A DNA stretch of 64,000 bases from Streptosporangium minutum (GTDB lineage: Bacteria > Actinomycetota > Actinomycetes > Streptosporangiales > Streptosporangiaceae), in assembly GCF_002149035.1 (NCBI RefSeq), contig NZ_NGFP01000015.1:1-64000 (forward strand), in the 5' to 3' direction. Both the position numbers and the translations under genes were made by a program. Below are positions 63,879-64,000 of this stretch, piece after piece. The number at the start of each line of letters is the position of its first letter. The stretch's first letter is position 1. The notes below the pieces were generated by a model. That model searched no databases and was not told the DNA's origin. It saw only the letters and a program-made list of their open reading frames with translations.

Positions 63879-63921
63879 GCACCGAATGGTGCCTGATGAG
63901 CTTTCTACATTCGTCCTACAT
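63879..63921. promoter_or_regulatory. Candidate HxlR operator in the divergent promoter region
   Basis: GCACC-GAAT-GGTGC (63879-63892) is a perfect inverted repeat with a 4-bp spacer. CTACAT is directly repeated at 63905-63910 and 63916-63921. Both lie in the 96-bp gap between the HxlR gene and the gene at 63944, the expected place for HxlR control of the target. Confidence 0.45.
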
Positions 63922-63943
63922 CAGCCAAATGACAGGAGGACGG

Positions 63944-64000
63944 ATGCATATCGGCATCCTTGGCGCGGGCCGCATGGCGGACGCGCTCGGAACGCAGTGG
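63944..64000 (+). CDS. NADPH-dependent F420 reductase-like protein, 3' end beyond the window
   Basis: Only the first 19 codons are visible: HIGILGAGRMADALGTQW after the start. This is a Rossmann GxGxxA nucleotide-binding start as in F420-dependent NADP reductases and related oxidoreductases. ATG 63944 follows AGGAGGA. Being divergent from the HxlR gene, it is probably regulated by it. The assignment rests on a short motif and may be another NAD(P)-binding protein. Confidence 0.6.
   Translation, partial: MHIGILGAGRMADALGTQW

Overview
The window is high-GC (roughly 70% or more) actinobacterial chromosome with dense genes, frequent GTG/TTG starts and 4-bp ATGA/GTGA/TTGA overlaps. The gene orders point to a filamentous actinomycete, most likely Streptosporangiales (Streptosporangium/Nonomuraea-like). 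These include fasR-fabD-fabH-acpP-fabF followed by a DUF3145 gene, a parC/parE/DUF7455/YaaA/principal-sigma neighbourhood, and the DUF5998-phosphodiesterase-sulfurtransferase trio. The genus is inference. No rRNA, tRNA, IS element, CRISPR array or prophage was seen.

Layout. 1-7.0 kb: the tail of a DUF350 membrane protein, then a fatty-acid synthesis operon (PucR-type regulator, fabD, fabH, acpP, fabF and an accD/pccB-like carboxyltransferase) closed by a strong terminator. 7.3-12.6 kb: DUF3145, then a compact cassette of cytoplasmic subtilisin-like protease, ECF sigma factor, unknown 154-aa protein and TPR-CHAT protease. 12.5-19 kb: sulfurtransferase, phosphodiesterase and DUF5998 in one leftward operon; a fused GNAT/acyl-CoA-synthetase protein; a PfkB sugar kinase. 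19-24.4 kb: a self-contained P450 system (P450, two 3Fe-4S-type ferredoxins, ferredoxin reductase, TetR) divergent from an MFS exporter. 24.7-30.3 kb: RecQ-like helicase with a phosphoribosyltransferase-like tail, SulP transporter, TauD-type dioxygenase, GNAT. 30.4-41.3 kb: core information genes (topoisomerase IV A and B subunits, DUF7455, YaaA, principal sigma factor) mixed with a VOC protein, a beta-carbonic anhydrase and a second GNAT. 41.5-46.3 kb: PAS/GAF/SpoIIE phosphatase and actinobacterial unknowns. 46.3-48.8 kb: pxpABC 5-oxoprolinase. 48.8-55.8 kb: AlkZ-like winged-helix protein and an oligopeptide ABC importer. 56-64 kb: double AAA+ membrane ATPase, a TPR/membrane/flavin-reductase-fold fusion, an MFS drug exporter, DoxX, an HxlR regulator and the start of an F420-dependent NADP reductase-like gene.

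Most noteworthy: (i) the protease-sigma-CHAT cassette with a perfect palindrome over the sigma-factor start, a candidate self-contained proteolytic signalling or conflict module; (ii) two consecutive UCCG-tetraloop hairpins directly upstream of acpP; (iii) a 165-bp pentapeptide tandem array inside pxpC; (iv) a repeat-derived 24-codon mini-ORF coupled by TTGA overlap to a conserved unknown gene; (v) the TPR-membrane-PNPOx-like fusion. Starts were chosen from Shine-Dalgarno spacing, overlaps and family N-termini. All functions are by recognition of motifs and family resemblance; no database search was possible.
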